NCBI RefSeq assembly: GCF_017873435.1 | Contig: NZ_JAGGKG010000027.1 | Location: 1-48,396 of the forward strand | Reading direction: 5' to 3' | From: Paenibacillus turicensis | GTDB taxonomy: Bacteria > Bacillota > Bacilli > Paenibacillales > Paenibacillaceae | DNA length: 48,396 nucleotides | Shown here: piece after piece, positions 18,446-27,403 of the stretch | Layout of the letters: each line of letters begins with the position of its first letter | Position numbering within the stretch: position 1 is the stretch's first letter | Notes under the pieces: generated by a model | Databases searched by the model: none | Told to the model about the DNA's origin: nothing | Seen by the model: only the letters and a program-made list of their open reading frames with translations | Made by a program: the position numbers and the translations under genes

Positions 18446-18991
18446 TTATTTTTTAAAATGTGATTGCCATAATTTCGTTTCGGTCATACGGAACCACGTT
18501 TTCATCTCTCTTGGCAATTGTTCATCTCCAAGCTCCTGTAATTGCTGTATTATTTCCTTAGGCCATTCTCCTTTTCGTATATCTGCCGCAAGCAATAAAT
18601 ATTTGTTTTTTGTCCATGGGTCTTCAGCTACAACTCGTACTAATAACTGATACACATTATTGGTCTGTTCCATGGAAAAAGAAATTAACTCTGCTAGACT
18701 CTCATATACGAAAGTGGGCTTGAAATTGTCGCCTGTTAGCTTCAAATCAACCGATAAAATATTTCTACTCAAATCTACCTTGCTTAACTTAACAGACAGC
18801 TCAAGCCTACTCAGCTCATCAACAAGATTAGCTGTGCTCAGCTCAATCGACTTCCCTATATCAGCTATTACTGGTGTACTATGTACTTCTTTAGAGGCAT
18901 AGGAGGACAACGAGGATAAGCTCACCAATACATATACACTAACAAATGTAAGTCCAACACAACCTGCTATCCAAAGCATTTTTCGTTTCAT
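18446..18991 (-). CDS. Uncharacterised membrane-anchored protein
   Basis: Not recognised. The product is 181 aa from the ATG at 18991, which follows a GGGGGGAAG ribosome site; an in-frame ATG 21 codons upstream is rejected. Residues ~5-25 (LWIAGCVGLTFVSVYVLVSL) form one membrane segment with a basic MKRK start. The rest is soluble and probably outside the cell, with regular alternating hydrophobic residues but no motif I can name. It lies between mtrB and hepS, a position usually without a gene in B. subtilis. A quinone or envelope role would be speculation. Confidence 0.75.
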   Translation of the reverse strand: MKRKMLWIAGCVGLTFVSVYVLVSLSSLSSYASKEVHSTPVIADIGKSIELSTANLVDELSRLELSVKLSKVDLSRNILSVDLKLTGDNFKPTFVYESLAELISFSMEQTNNVYQLLVRVVAEDPWTKNKYLLLAADIRKGEWPKEIIQQLQELGDEQLPREMKTWFRMTETKLWQSHFKK

Positions 18992-19054
18992 GAACTTCCC
19001 CCCTCTATACCCATTGTATAAATAAAAAAGGCAGGCTATGCCTGCATTCACCAA

Positions 19055-19312
19055 TTATTCTTCCGTATCAACTACGCCATGCTTCGTCATTACAATCGCT
19101 TTGCCTCGAACCTTAACTGCAGAAGTATGATCTGTAAATTGAGCGATCAGCACTTCCCCCTTATCCAGCTTCTCTGTATGATGAAAACGTGTATCTCTAC
19201 CACGAGTTAAGCCAATTACAGTGACGCCTTGCTCCTTTGCCTTAACAACAAAATAATCGTTATTAGTTGTATTTGGTGTTGCCCCATTTGCAGAATGTTG
19301 TGTCTCATCCAT
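19055..19312 (-). CDS. mtrB: trp RNA-binding attenuation protein (TRAP)
   Basis: Tryptophan-activated 11-subunit ring that binds (G/T)AG triplets in trp mRNA. The 85-aa sequence aligns with B. subtilis MtrB through [38 protein letters not shown] and [12 protein letters not shown]. The lysines of LDKGE and KVRG and the arginine of KVRG correspond to known RNA-contact residues. The first ~18 residues are a longer, polar tail. AAGGAGG precedes the ATG. Its likely target is at 8724-8848. B. subtilis has mtrA (folE) between hbs and mtrB; that gene is absent here. Confidence 0.96.
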   Translation of the reverse strand: MDETQHSANGATPNTTNNDYFVVKAKEQGVTVIGLTRGRDTRFHHTEKLDKGEVLIAQFTDHTSAVKVRGKAIVMTKHGVVDTEE

Positions 19313-19368
19313 AATTTAAGCTAACCTCCTTAAGTTTAATATTAAAAATAATGATAGCAAATGACTTG

Positions 19369-19403
19369 AAAAAAAAGAACGTGAACAATATGCCCACGTC
19401 CTT
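19369..19403 (-). terminator. Terminator after hbs
   Basis: On the minus strand AAGGACGTG pairs with CACGTTCTT (one G-U pair, 11-nt loop), followed by a T-run. It separates hbs from mtrB, so mtrB probably has its own promoter or depends on read-through. Confidence 0.75.
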
Positions 19404-19428
19404 TTTTAGAGAAAATATGTAGAAATCA

Positions 19429-19701
19429 TTATTTGATTCCGTCCTTAAGCGCTTTACCTGGTTTAAATGCAGGAATTTTGCTTGCAGGGATTTCAATTTC
19501 CTCTCCAGTTTGCGGATTGCGACCTTTACGTGCAGAACGCTCACGCACTTCAAAGTTACCAAAGCCAACTAGTTGTACTTTGTCTCCGTTTTGAAGGGCA
19601 GTAGAAATTGCTTCAAATACAGCGTCTACCGCTTTAGTTGCATCCTTCTTAGACAATTCAGTACTCTCAACTACTTGAGTAATCAAGTCAGATTTATTCA
19701 T
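19429..19701 (-). CDS. hbs: DNA-binding protein HU
   Basis: Histone-like dimer that bends and compacts DNA. The 90-aa sequence [20 protein letters not shown] has [21 protein letters not shown] and [12 protein letters not shown], the beta-arm and C-terminal helix of HU. Three ATG codons stand in tandem. I choose the third (19701), since GGAGGTGA touches the first and HU proteins start MNK. The upstream promoter is strong, as expected for an abundant protein. Confidence 0.96.
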   Translation of the reverse strand: MNKSDLITQVVESTELSKKDATKAVDAVFEAISTALQNGDKVQLVGFGNFEVRERSARKGRNPQTGEEIEIPASKIPAFKPGKALKDGIK

Positions 19702-19765
19702 CATCATTCACCTCCCTGCCTAATGTTCTATGTTACTACTATTCTGTGTTTCCGTTTTACTGCAG

Positions 19766-19793
19766 AATATACGTTTTATAAGCCTAATATCAA
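19766..19793 (-). promoter_or_regulatory. Probable hbs promoter
   Basis: On the minus strand TTGATA (19788-19793) and TATATT (19766-19771) are 16 bp apart, 65 bp before the hbs start. Confidence 0.6.
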
Positions 19794-19933
19794 AAAAACC
19801 CTGTAAAATTCGTTATATTCATTGACCACAGGAAAAGCGGACAAATTTATAGTAATACAGCCTACCCATAATTTCAAGTTTTTTAAATTTAATTTCCTTA
19901 TAAAATTTCATAATTAATACTTAAATTTACATA

Positions 19934-19970
19934 TAAAAACAGCTGTACGCAATATTTTACGTACAGCTGT
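19934..19970 (-). terminator. Terminator after spoIVA
   Basis: A perfect 11-bp stem (ACAGCTGTACG at 19939-19949 with CGTACAGCTGT at 19960-19970) and a TTTTTAT run on the minus strand, 11 bp past the spoIVA stop. Confidence 0.9.
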
Positions 19971-19981
19971 AGTTAAATTAA

Positions 19982-21466
19982 CTATAAAATAATGGCGATC
20001 AAGCCACCTGAACCCTCATTAATAATTCTACCTAAAGTCTCTTGAAGCTTGTAGCGAGCATTGTCAGGCATCATAGCGATTTTCCCTTGAATGCCTTCTC
20101 TAACAATAGAATGCAAGGATCTGCCAAAAATATCAGACTCCCAAATTTTAATTGGATCATTTTCAAAGTCCTGCATCAGGTAGCGTACTAGCTCCTCACT
20201 TTGCTTTTCTGTTCCAATAATTGGTGAGAACTCTGATTCAACGTCGACACGAATCATATGAATGGATGGTGCTGTCGCCTTTAGACGCACTCCAAATCTT
20301 GCACCTTGGCGAATTAGTTCTGGATCATCCAAGGCCATTTCAGACAAGGTTGGCGCGGCGATACCATAGCCGGTTGTCTTCACCATCTCTAGCGCTTCAG
20401 CAAAGCGATCGTATTCTCGTTTGGCATGTGTAAAATCCTGCATTAATTGTAGCAGATGATCTTTACCTCTAATTTCAACGCCTACCACTTCCATTAAAAT
20501 GCCATCATACAGCTCATCTGGCGCATACAGATCAATTTCTGCTACACCTTGCCCCATATTTAATCCGCTTAAGCCGGCACGATCGATAAAATCGTATTCC
20601 ATAAAGTTACTTACGACCCTGTCCACATCACGCAAACGACGAATGTCCTTTACGGTATCTCTAACGGAGTTTTCATAGTTGCTGCGTAGCCAATGATCTT
20701 CCTCTAGCACCATCACCCAGCTTGGCAAATTAACATTTACCTCATGTACAGGGAATTCATATAATACTTCACGTAAAACACCGGTAACATCCTCCTCTGT
20801 CATCGTTGCTGCACTTAGAGTAAGCACAGGTATATCATATTTTTGTGCTAGCTCACTACGAAGCTCTAACGCATCTTGGCTATTCGGATGTGTAGAGTTA
20901 ATGACGAGTACAAATGGTTTGCCAACCTCTTTTAACTCATTAATGACACGCTCCTCAGATTCTACATAAGAATAGCGTGGAATGTCAGCAATTGTCCCAT
21001 CTGTAGTGATGACTACACCAAGTGTAGAATGCTCCTGAATGACTTTACGTGTGCCAATCTCTGCCGCTTCCTGAAATGGAATTGGCTCTTCAAACCAAGG
21101 TGTTGAAATCATTCTTGGTCCGTTTTCGTCCTCATACCCTTTAGCGCCTTCTACTGCATAACCCACACAATCTACTAACCTGACGTTCACCTCTAAGCCT
21201 TCATCCACATTAATTTGCACTGCATTGTTTGGTACAAATTTAGGCTCTGTCGTCATAATTGTTTTTCCTGCTGCACTTTGCGGAAGCTCATCCACTGCAC
21301 GTACTCGATCCGCTTCATTCACGATGTTTGGCAACACAATTGTTTCCATAAATCGTTTAATAAATGTAGACTTGCCTGTTCGGACAGCACCTACGATTCC
21401 GAGATAAATGTCTCCTCCGGTACGTTCAGCAATGTCCTTAAAAATATCTACCTTTTCCAATACCAA
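19982..21466 (-). CDS. spoIVA: Stage IV sporulation protein A, spore coat morphogenetic ATPase
   Basis: Polymerises on the outer forespore membrane as the basement layer of the spore coat. The N-terminal Walker A motif GAVRTGKSTFIKRF is at residues ~25-38, followed by a DCVGYAVEGAKGYEDENGPRM region and NSTHPNS, as in the TRAFAC-like ATPase domain. The C-terminus SGGLIAIIL is the conserved membrane-targeting end. The family begins at about EKVDIFKDIAERTGGDI. The start is therefore a TTG at 21466 (GGAGGGG 6-8 bp upstream) or a TTG at 21460, which gives the 492 aa of B. subtilis. The in-frame ATG at 21550 is rejected. Confidence 0.96.
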   Translation of the reverse strand: MVLEKVDIFKDIAERTGGDIYLGIVGAVRTGKSTFIKRFMETIVLPNIVNEADRVRAVDELPQSAAGKTIMTTEPKFVPNNAVQINVDEGLEVNVRLVDCVGYAVEGAKGYEDENGPRMISTPWFEEPIPFQEAAEIGTRKVIQEHSTLGVVITTDGTIADIPRYSYVESEERVINELKEVGKPFVLVINSTHPNSQDALELRSELAQKYDIPVLTLSAATMTEEDVTGVLREVLYEFPVHEVNVNLPSWVMVLEEDHWLRSNYENSVRDTVKDIRRLRDVDRVVSNFMEYDFIDRAGLSGLNMGQGVAEIDLYAPDELYDGILMEVVGVEIRGKDHLLQLMQDFTHAKREYDRFAEALEMVKTTGYGIAAPTLSEMALDDPELIRQGARFGVRLKATAPSIHMIRVDVESEFSPIIGTEKQSEELVRYLMQDFENDPIKIWESDIFGRSLHSIVREGIQGKIAMMPDNARYKLQETLGRIINEGSGGLIAIIL

Positions 21467-21515
21467 TGATATCCCCTCCTCAAAATGACCCGAAGGAAAA
21501 ATGCCTTGAGAGCAT

Positions 21516-21629
21516 CCGCTTCGTTTTAAATTATGAATAATTATTACCAATACTACGGCAGGAGCGGCGCTCCTAGAGCTTCGTGTCCGCCGCTAAACAT
21601 CTACGTGGAGAATGACTTAAACGAAGCGG
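21516..21629 (-). promoter_or_regulatory. Structured 5' leader of spoIVA
   Basis: CCGCTTCGTTTTAA (21516-21529) and TTAAACGAAGCGG (21617-21629) are near-perfect inverted repeats. Between them AGCGGCG (21563-21569) pairs with CGCCGCT (21588-21594), with a nested GGAGC/GCTCC option. The segment is GC-rich against an AT-rich background. It lies between the predicted sigma-E promoter and the ribosome site, so it should be transcribed and fold. It accounts for most of the 402-bp gap between spoIVA and spoVIF. Function unknown. Confidence 0.5.
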
Positions 21630-21661
21630 CGTTAACTCGTACATGCATTTGGACTAGTATC

Positions 21662-21690
21662 ATCATATGTACTAGATGCGTAATTATGAC
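21662..21690 (-). promoter_or_regulatory. Sigma-E-like promoter of spoIVA
   Basis: On the minus strand GTCATAATT is followed, after 12 bp, by CATATGAT. These resemble the sigma-E elements GTCATATT and CATACAAT. SpoIVA is a known mother-cell, sigma-E gene in B. subtilis, which supports the call. The leader would be about 190 nt. Confidence 0.5.
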
Positions 21691-21826
21691 AGTAGAAGCA
21701 TGTTACGCCCATTTTTTTTTGCAAGTTGCTGCTTCGCCATGAAGTAAACCTACCAATACTTTACAGCAAATCATATTCTGCCTATTTAAATACTATGTAT
21801 CCACTAGGATTGATAGACCAAGAGAC

Positions 21827-21861
21827 AAAAAAAATCCTATTGCAAAGGTACAATAGGATTT
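21827..21861 (-). terminator. Terminator after spoVIF
   Basis: A perfect 11-bp stem (AAATCCTATTG at 21832-21842 with CAATAGGATTT at 21851-21861) followed by T residues on the minus strand, 7 bp past the stop codon. Confidence 0.9.
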
Positions 21862-21868
21862 CAGACAA

Positions 21869-22141
21869 CTATTTTTTCATCATTAATTTCATAAGTGCTT
21901 CCATATTGGATGGATTCATCCCGCTTTTTTTGACAGCACCAACAATTTCATTAATGGTACTTTCTGATACAGGTACTTTTGCTACAGCAGAAACCTGCTT
22001 AATCAATTTCCGAAGCTCAGCCTCACTTTGCATTGTAGACGGCTTTACTGTACTAGCAAGCTTCTTTACTTGGTTATCAGAAATGTGCTTTCCTGCTTTT
22101 TTGTTAATCGCATTCAACGCATCCTTAGGAACTTTACTCAT
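21869..22141 (-). CDS. spoVIF: Stage VI sporulation protein F-like
   Basis: A small, lysine-rich helical protein of 90 aa. The KLIKQVSAVAKVPVSESTINEIVGAVKKSGM segment followed by MEALMKLMMKK fits the SpoVIF/YjcC family, which aids spore coat assembly in B. subtilis. The family call is from memory of its pattern and from its position next to spoIVA. The ribosome site AGAGGAGGTAAGAG is strong. It is probably sigma-E or sigma-K dependent, but no clean promoter was found in the 141 bp upstream. Confidence 0.75.
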   Translation of the reverse strand: MSKVPKDALNAINKKAGKHISDNQVKKLASTVKPSTMQSEAELRKLIKQVSAVAKVPVSESTINEIVGAVKKSGMNPSNMEALMKLMMKK

Positions 22142-22282
22142 ACTCTTCTCTTACCTCCTCTGCTGTCCTCAAGACAGTGTATGAGGGGAGAAAACGTTTG
22201 GTGAAGCCCTACTGAGCCTATATATAGCCTATGTAACCAAAGTTATAGTCTAATACATAGCACCATAAACAGTTATAATCCA

Positions 22283-23323
22283 TTAAGTGTGCCATTGTTC
22301 ATAGGTTTGCAATGAAATCATTTCCATTTCTGTCTTTCGATCTCTGCCCATTAATGCATCCACCGCAATGCTGGGATCAAGCCCTTCAAACAAAACATGA
22401 TATATTTGTGCCGCGATTGGCATTTGTACATTATATTTATTTGAGATGACATGAGCTGCTTTTGTCGTTCGGATTCCCTCTACAACCATGCCCATTTGAC
22501 TTAATACATCCTCTAAGGACTTCCCTTGCCCTAACATGTAACCTGCTCGCCAGTTACGACTATGCTGACTTGTCGCCGTCACTACTAAGTCCCCAATCCC
22601 AGCAAGACCTGCAAAGGTTAATGGGTTGGCCCCCATTTCTACCCCAATTCGCGTAATTTCAGCTAGACCTCGCGTAATTAGAGCAGCTTTTGCATTATCC
22701 CCATGACCTAGTCCATCAGATAGACCTGCCCCTAAAGCAATAATGTTTTTGAATGCGCCCGCAAGCTCTACTCCGATCACATCTCGGTTAGTATATACTC
22801 TGAAATAAGTATTCATGAACAAATCTTGTGCAAGCTTAGCACGTTCATCATTAAGTGAAGCCACAACAATCGTTGTAGGGCAACGCTTTACTACCTCTTC
22901 TGCATGACTTGGACCAGACAATACAACAATTTCATTTTCATCGCATTCTAGCTCCTCTGCAATGACTGTAGAAATTCGCTTCAGGCTTTCCGTTTCAAAA
23001 CCTTTTGTTGCATGTATCACTGTCATTTCATTGGTCCAATACGCTTTGAGGCTATGACTTACATCTCTAACTGCGGAAGAGGGCGCAACAATAACGACTG
23101 CTTTTGCACCAGTCACTGCCTGCTCCATATCACATGTCGCAACTAGGTTTGCAGGAAGTACAGCACCAGGCAAAAAATGTTCATTGCTATGTTTATTGTT
23201 AATTTCATCACGCTGGGCTTCACTTCTCGTCCAGATCATAACATTCATGTCGTTATCTGCTAGCACACTGCCTAACGCAGTTCCCCAACTACCTGCTACG
23301 AGTACAGCTACCTTCTCACCCAA
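22283..23323 (-). CDS. gpsA: NAD(P)-dependent glycerol-3-phosphate dehydrogenase
   Basis: Reduces dihydroxyacetone phosphate to sn-glycerol-3-phosphate for phospholipids. N-terminal dinucleotide fold VLVAGSWGTALG; HATKGFE; VVLSGPSHAEEV; and the catalytic-lysine region GVELAGAFKNIIALGAG. The start is a TTG at 23323, eight bases inside the end of plsY, with GGGAGG upstream; no in-frame ATG precedes the nucleotide-binding motif. Adjacency to plsY, which uses its product, is conserved in Bacillales. Confidence 0.95.
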   Translation of the reverse strand: MGEKVAVLVAGSWGTALGSVLADNDMNVMIWTRSEAQRDEINNKHSNEHFLPGAVLPANLVATCDMEQAVTGAKAVVIVAPSSAVRDVSHSLKAYWTNEMTVIHATKGFETESLKRISTVIAEELECDENEIVVLSGPSHAEEVVKRCPTTIVVASLNDERAKLAQDLFMNTYFRVYTNRDVIGVELAGAFKNIIALGAGLSDGLGHGDNAKAALITRGLAEITRIGVEMGANPLTFAGLAGIGDLVVTATSQHSRNWRAGYMLGQGKSLEDVLSQMGMVVEGIRTTKAAHVISNKYNVQMPIAAQIYHVLFEGLDPSIAVDALMGRDRKTEMEMISLQTYEQWHT

Positions 23324-23924
23324 CTTGCTTTCCTCCCTTAGAACCTAGCTTATTTTCTTTTCCATGCACAAGCTTCACAATATTACTGCGGTGCCGCCAA
23401 AATGCAAAGAGACAAATAATTAGACTACTCCAAAAAACAGCATTAATTGGCTGTAGCAAGCCTAAAAAGATTGGAGTTAAAAACACAAAGATCAAAGATC
23501 CCAATGAAACATATCTCGTAAATACGATGCACAAAATGGCAACAATCCCTGCGTAAAGTGCAGGCAAAAAGGACAGGGTAGCCATTACCCCAATGGTAGT
23601 GGCAATCCCTTTTCCACCACGAAAGTGAAAATATATCGGCCAATTATGACCAACAATCGCAGCAAGTCCACAAATAGCTGGAATCCATTCTGATCCATTC
23701 CCAAGCAAAACTCCAAGCCAGATGGCTATGATGCCTTTTAATATGTCCAGCACAAGCACCATAATCGCAGGCCCTTTGCCAAGTACACGTAATGTATTTG
23801 TTGCTCCTGCATTGCCACTACCATGTTGACGAATATCAATGCCTTTTAGCAGCTTGGCTAATACGACACTAAAGCTAATGGAGCCAATTAAATAGCTAAG
23901 CACGATCGCAATGATTGACCACAT
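23316..23924 (-). CDS. plsY: Acyl-phosphate:glycerol-3-phosphate acyltransferase
   Basis: A membrane enzyme making lysophosphatidate from acyl-phosphate and glycerol-3-phosphate. Five or so hydrophobic helices; motifs are YLIGSISFSVVLAKLLKG and RQHGSGNAGATNTLRVLGK near the N-terminus, and HNWPIYFHFRGGKGIATT in the middle. About 202 aa, the family length. The ATG at 23924 is chosen over a GTG one codon upstream because GGGGAGAG is 7 bp away. It overlaps gpsA. Confidence 0.95.
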   Translation of the reverse strand: MWSIIAIVLSYLIGSISFSVVLAKLLKGIDIRQHGSGNAGATNTLRVLGKGPAIMVLVLDILKGIIAIWLGVLLGNGSEWIPAICGLAAIVGHNWPIYFHFRGGKGIATTIGVMATLSFLPALYAGIVAILCIVFTRYVSLGSLIFVFLTPIFLGLLQPINAVFWSSLIICLFAFWRHRSNIVKLVHGKENKLGSKGGKQVG

Positions 23925-23938
23925 CACAGAACTCTCCC

Positions 23939-25261
23939 CTATCCTTCGTCTGACTTACGGCGAGTAAACAACCGAATTGGCGTACCCTCAAAATCAAATG
24001 CAGCACGAATTTTATTTTCTAAGTAACGTTCATAGGAGAAATGCATGATGGATGGATCATTTACGAACACCACAATGGTAGGTGGCTTTACAGCAACCTG
24101 TGTCACATAGTTAATCCGTAAACGGCGACCTTTATCCGTTGGTGGTGGATTAATGGCAATTGCATCTGACACGACATCGTTTAACAGATGAGTTTGTACC
24201 CGCTTGGAGTGCTGATCCGCGACATGCTGGACAACTGGTAATAGCTTATGCAAGCGTTGCTTTGTTTTTGCTGATAAAAATACGATGGGTGCATAGGTCA
24301 TGAACAAAAAGTGATCTCTAATTTTCTGTTCAAACTGTTGCATCGTTTTATCATCTTTTTCAACAACATCCCATTTATTCACAACAAACATCGTTGCTTT
24401 TCCTGCTTCATAAGCATAACCTGCAATATGCTTGTCTTGCTCAATAATGCCTTCTTCGCCATTAACAACAACTAAAACGACGTCTGCACGTTCAATCGCC
24501 TTCATAGCGCGCATCACACTATACTTCTCCGTCGTTTCATACACCTTACCACGTTTTCGCATGCCAGCCGTGTCAATGAGGACATAACGTTGTCCATCCT
24601 TTTCAAATGGCGTATCAATCGCATCACGGGTTGTGCCAGCAATGCTACTAACGATAACACGCTCTTCTCCAAGAATCGCATTCACCAATGAGGATTTACC
24701 TACATTAGGACGTCCAATCAATGCAACACGGATAACATCATCGTCATATTCGTTATCCTCTAGCTCTGGTAAATTGTCTGTGATCGCATCAAGCAAATCA
24801 CCAATCCCCGTACCATGACTTCCAGATACTCCAATTGGCTCACCAAATCCAAGGTTATAGAACTCATAAATATGATCTGCACGTTCTAAATTATCCACTT
24901 TATTTACAGCAACAATAATAGGCTTACCTGAACGGTACAAAATATTAGCAACTTCTTCATCTGAGCCAGTTACACCTGTCTTGGCATCTGTCATAAATAC
25001 AATGACATCCGCCTCTTCAATCGCAAGCTCTGCTTGCACACGAATAGATTTTAAAATCGGCTCTTCATCATCCATTTCAATACCGCCTGTATCAATGATA
25101 CTAAACGATTTGCCGTTCCATTCTCCTACACCATAAATACGGTCTCTTGTTATACCAGGTTTATCTTCAACAATTGCGAGTCTATCCCCAATAATACGAT
25201 TAAATATCGTTGATTTCCCTACGTTAGGTCTTCCAACAATAGCAACTACTGGCCTTGCCAT
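23939..25261 (-). CDS. der: GTPase Der (EngA), ribosome assembly factor
   Basis: Tandem-GTPase required for 50S maturation. It has two P-loops, [12 protein letters not shown] near residue 10 and [12 protein letters not shown] near residue 183; two DxxG motifs, DTGGI and DTAGM; and NKVD and NKWD. A C-terminal KH-like domain ends in [11 protein letters not shown]. The second ATG (25261) is preferred because AGGAGGT directly abuts the first; this gives 440 aa. It precedes plsY-gpsA with a gap of about 14 bp. Confidence 0.97.
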   Translation of the reverse strand: MARPVVAIVGRPNVGKSTIFNRIIGDRLAIVEDKPGITRDRIYGVGEWNGKSFSIIDTGGIEMDDEEPILKSIRVQAELAIEEADVIVFMTDAKTGVTGSDEEVANILYRSGKPIIVAVNKVDNLERADHIYEFYNLGFGEPIGVSGSHGTGIGDLLDAITDNLPELEDNEYDDDVIRVALIGRPNVGKSSLVNAILGEERVIVSSIAGTTRDAIDTPFEKDGQRYVLIDTAGMRKRGKVYETTEKYSVMRAMKAIERADVVLVVVNGEEGIIEQDKHIAGYAYEAGKATMFVVNKWDVVEKDDKTMQQFEQKIRDHFLFMTYAPIVFLSAKTKQRLHKLLPVVQHVADQHSKRVQTHLLNDVVSDAIAINPPPTDKGRRLRINYVTQVAVKPPTIVVFVNDPSIMHFSYERYLENKIRAAFDFEGTPIRLFTRRKSDEG

Positions 25262-25410
25262 AGACATACCTCCTGCACTTCATTTTATATACTACTAAGC
25301 AACTTCAACACAATAAAATCGAGTGAAGCTGATATTTGATGTCCAAATCCCCATTTTTCACGCTTCTCATCATAGCAAAAAATGTGTGAAATGGGAAATC
25401 GACATGAAAC

Positions 25411-25445
25411 AAAAAACGACGAACCACCGCCTTGGGGGTCCGCCG
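25411..25445 (-). terminator. Terminator after the S1-domain gene
   Basis: CGGCGGACC pairs with GGTTCGTCG on the minus strand (9 bp, two G-U pairs), then six T residues. It separates ypfD from der. Confidence 0.88.
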
Positions 25446-25469
25446 ATTTTATGCATGCTGATATCCCGA

Positions 25470-26705
25470 TTATTTCAATTTGCTAAGCTTATCGCCGAAA
25501 CGCTCGCCAAGTGTAATGCTAAGACCTTGACCACTTAGGGATACATTAGGATTATCTCCCAAATCTTCTTTTCTTACACTATTTCCGCCACGAGCAGGCT
25601 TATCCGTTCTTAGCTCTTGCTCTGGAGCTTCTTCTGTTTCTTTAATGCTTAAGCTGATACGTTTATCAGCAACATTCACATCAAGCACCTTCACTTGCAC
25701 TGTTTGGCCTTGTTTAAGAACCTCATGTGGTGTATTAATGTGCTTGTGAGAAATTTGAGAAATATGCACTAACCCTTCAACACCAGGGGCAATTTCAATG
25801 AAAGCACCAAAATCAGCAATGCGTTTAACTTCACCAGATACAACATCACCTGTTTTGAATTGCTCTGAAGCAGTTTCCCAAGGACCCGGTGTAGCTGCTT
25901 TAATACTTAAGCTGATTTTACCTTTTTCCGGCTCAACTTTAAGCACCTTCACGTTTACTTGTTGACCTTCAGCTAATACATCAGCAGGTTTATTTACATG
26001 AGACCAAGAAATTTCTGATACGTGTACTAGACCATCAACGCCACCTACGTCAACAAATGCACCAAAATCGGTTAAGCGTTGTACTGTACCTTCAAGCTCT
26101 TGTCCTACCTTTAATCCACTCATAACTTGCGCTTTATTTGCAGCAAATTCTTCGTCTAAGACATCTTTTTGGGATAAAATCACTTTATTGTTTTCACGAT
26201 CAAGTTCCTTCACTTTAACACGAAGTGTACGTCCTTTATAATCAGTGAAATCCTCAACAAAATGACGTTCTACCATAGATGCAGGAATAAAACCACGTAC
26301 GCCAACATCTGCAACGATACCACCTTTAACAACATCAGCTACAACAACTTCAAAAACTTCACCATTTTCAAAGCGTTGTGCTAATACGTCCCAAGCGTTT
26401 TCGCTATCGATTGCACGTTTGGATAAAACAAGACGTTCTTTTTCATCGTCAATGCTAACGATTCTTGTTTCTACCTCTTGTCCAACCTCAACGACATCAC
26501 CTGCATTTTCTAAATGAAGGGATGATAACTCACGAATAGGTATAATACCGTCATATTTATATCCAATGCTTACATAAGCTTGGTTATCTTCAATTTTGAT
26601 AATGGTGCCTTTGACGGTATCCCCTTTTTTCAAAGATACGATTTGCTCCAATTGATCTTGATTCACTACTTCATTCGTTTCTTGCACATTGTTTTCTTCC
26701 GACAT
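25470..26705 (-). CDS. ypfD: Ribosomal protein S1 homologue with four S1 domains
   Basis: An RNA-binding protein of 411 aa with four S1 (OB-fold) repeats. They start near residues 28 (GDTVKGTIIKIEDNQAYVSIG), 113 (FEVVVADVVKGGIVADV), 198 (GQELEGTVQRLTDFGAFVDVG) and 283 (GDVVSGEVKRIADFGAFIEI). The last two domains are the most conserved. Short acidic N-terminal tail. Firmicute versions are shorter than the six-domain E. coli S1, and their role on the ribosome is less settled. GAGGAGGG lies before the ATG. The 125-bp upstream gap holds an AT-rich stretch and a small CGC/GCG hairpin but no clear promoter. Confidence 0.93.
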   Translation of the reverse strand: MSEENNVQETNEVVNQDQLEQIVSLKKGDTVKGTIIKIEDNQAYVSIGYKYDGIIPIRELSSLHLENAGDVVEVGQEVETRIVSIDDEKERLVLSKRAIDSENAWDVLAQRFENGEVFEVVVADVVKGGIVADVGVRGFIPASMVERHFVEDFTDYKGRTLRVKVKELDRENNKVILSQKDVLDEEFAANKAQVMSGLKVGQELEGTVQRLTDFGAFVDVGGVDGLVHVSEISWSHVNKPADVLAEGQQVNVKVLKVEPEKGKISLSIKAATPGPWETASEQFKTGDVVSGEVKRIADFGAFIEIAPGVEGLVHISQISHKHINTPHEVLKQGQTVQVKVLDVNVADKRISLSIKETEEAPEQELRTDKPARGGNSVRKEDLGDNPNVSLSGQGLSITLGERFGDKLSKLK

Positions 26706-26830
26706 GTCAATACCCTCCTCAATTCAAAAAAACCATTTATTTAAACCCGCACTTCGCGAGGTTCAAAACGTAAATAAAATAATAAATAATGACTGTAAGC
26801 AAATAATTCTATCTTATTATATTACAATGA

Positions 26831-27403
26831 TTACCCAGCTAACTTCAATTCCGTAATTTTATTCATCAGCTCGGCAGTTAACAAATCAACGTTATCTGGC
26901 GAGGGATTTTCTTTATATTTTGCCAAATCAAGTGGCTCCCCATAAATAACTCTCACCTTACGGAACAATTTATAGTTACCAACAATGGCAACAGGAACAA
27001 TCGCTGCATCACTTCGTAAAGCGAAGCTTGCGGCTCCTTTTTTTCCATCTCCTTGATCATGACGACTCCCCTCAGGAAAGATGCCCATGATCTTACCACT
27101 GCGTAATATATTTAATGAGTTTTTTATGGACTCTTTACTCACTCCTCCACGTTTAACAGGGAATGCACCTAGTTGAGTGATAAGCCATCCAAAACCCCAA
27201 ACCTCAAACAATTCCTTTTTCGCCATAAAATGAACTTTGCGATCCAGCAAAATCCCAATCGTAGGTGGATCAAAATTGCTAATATGGTTGGAAGCAAGTA
27301 TTACGCCACCTTCTTTTGGAACGTGCTCAATTCCTGTTGCCTCTAAGCGGAACAACAATTTGTATAACACTCTAAGCACTGCTACAGCAAAATTATAGAT
27401 CAT
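26831..27403 (-). CDS. plsC: 1-acyl-sn-glycerol-3-phosphate acyltransferase
   Basis: Acylates lysophosphatidate to phosphatidate. One N-terminal hydrophobic segment; catalytic motif NHISNFD near residue 40; glycerol-phosphate-binding FPEGSR near residue 120; and VPVAIVGNYKLF. The 190-aa length is normal for the Bacillus enzyme. The start overlaps the cmk stop by 4 bp. With plsY and gpsA nearby, three successive phosphatidate-synthesis steps lie within 5 kb. Confidence 0.94.
   Translation of the reverse strand: MIYNFAVAVLRVLYKLLFRLEATGIEHVPKEGGVILASNHISNFDPPTIGILLDRKVHFMAKKELFEVWGFGWLITQLGAFPVKRGGVSKESIKNSLNILRSGKIMGIFPEGSRHDQGDGKKGAASFALRSDAAIVPVAIVGNYKLFRKVRVIYGEPLDLAKYKENPSPDNVDLLTAELMNKITELKLAG

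Noticed and set aside
19305..19568. Minus-strand frame overlapping hbs and the hbs-mtrB gap
   Set aside because: It runs through the hbs gene in another frame and through the terminator; no ribosome site, and the sequence is phenylalanine-rich as expected of AT-rich non-coding DNA.
21533..22184. Plus-strand frames across the spoIVA-spoVIF gap
   Set aside because: They cross the spoIVA promoter, the spoVIF terminator and the spoVIF gene; no ribosome sites and no known pattern.
26706..26830. Possible regulatory hairpin in the leader of the S1-domain gene
   Set aside because: The CGC/GCG stem is only seven interrupted pairs and not followed by a clean T-run; too weak to call.
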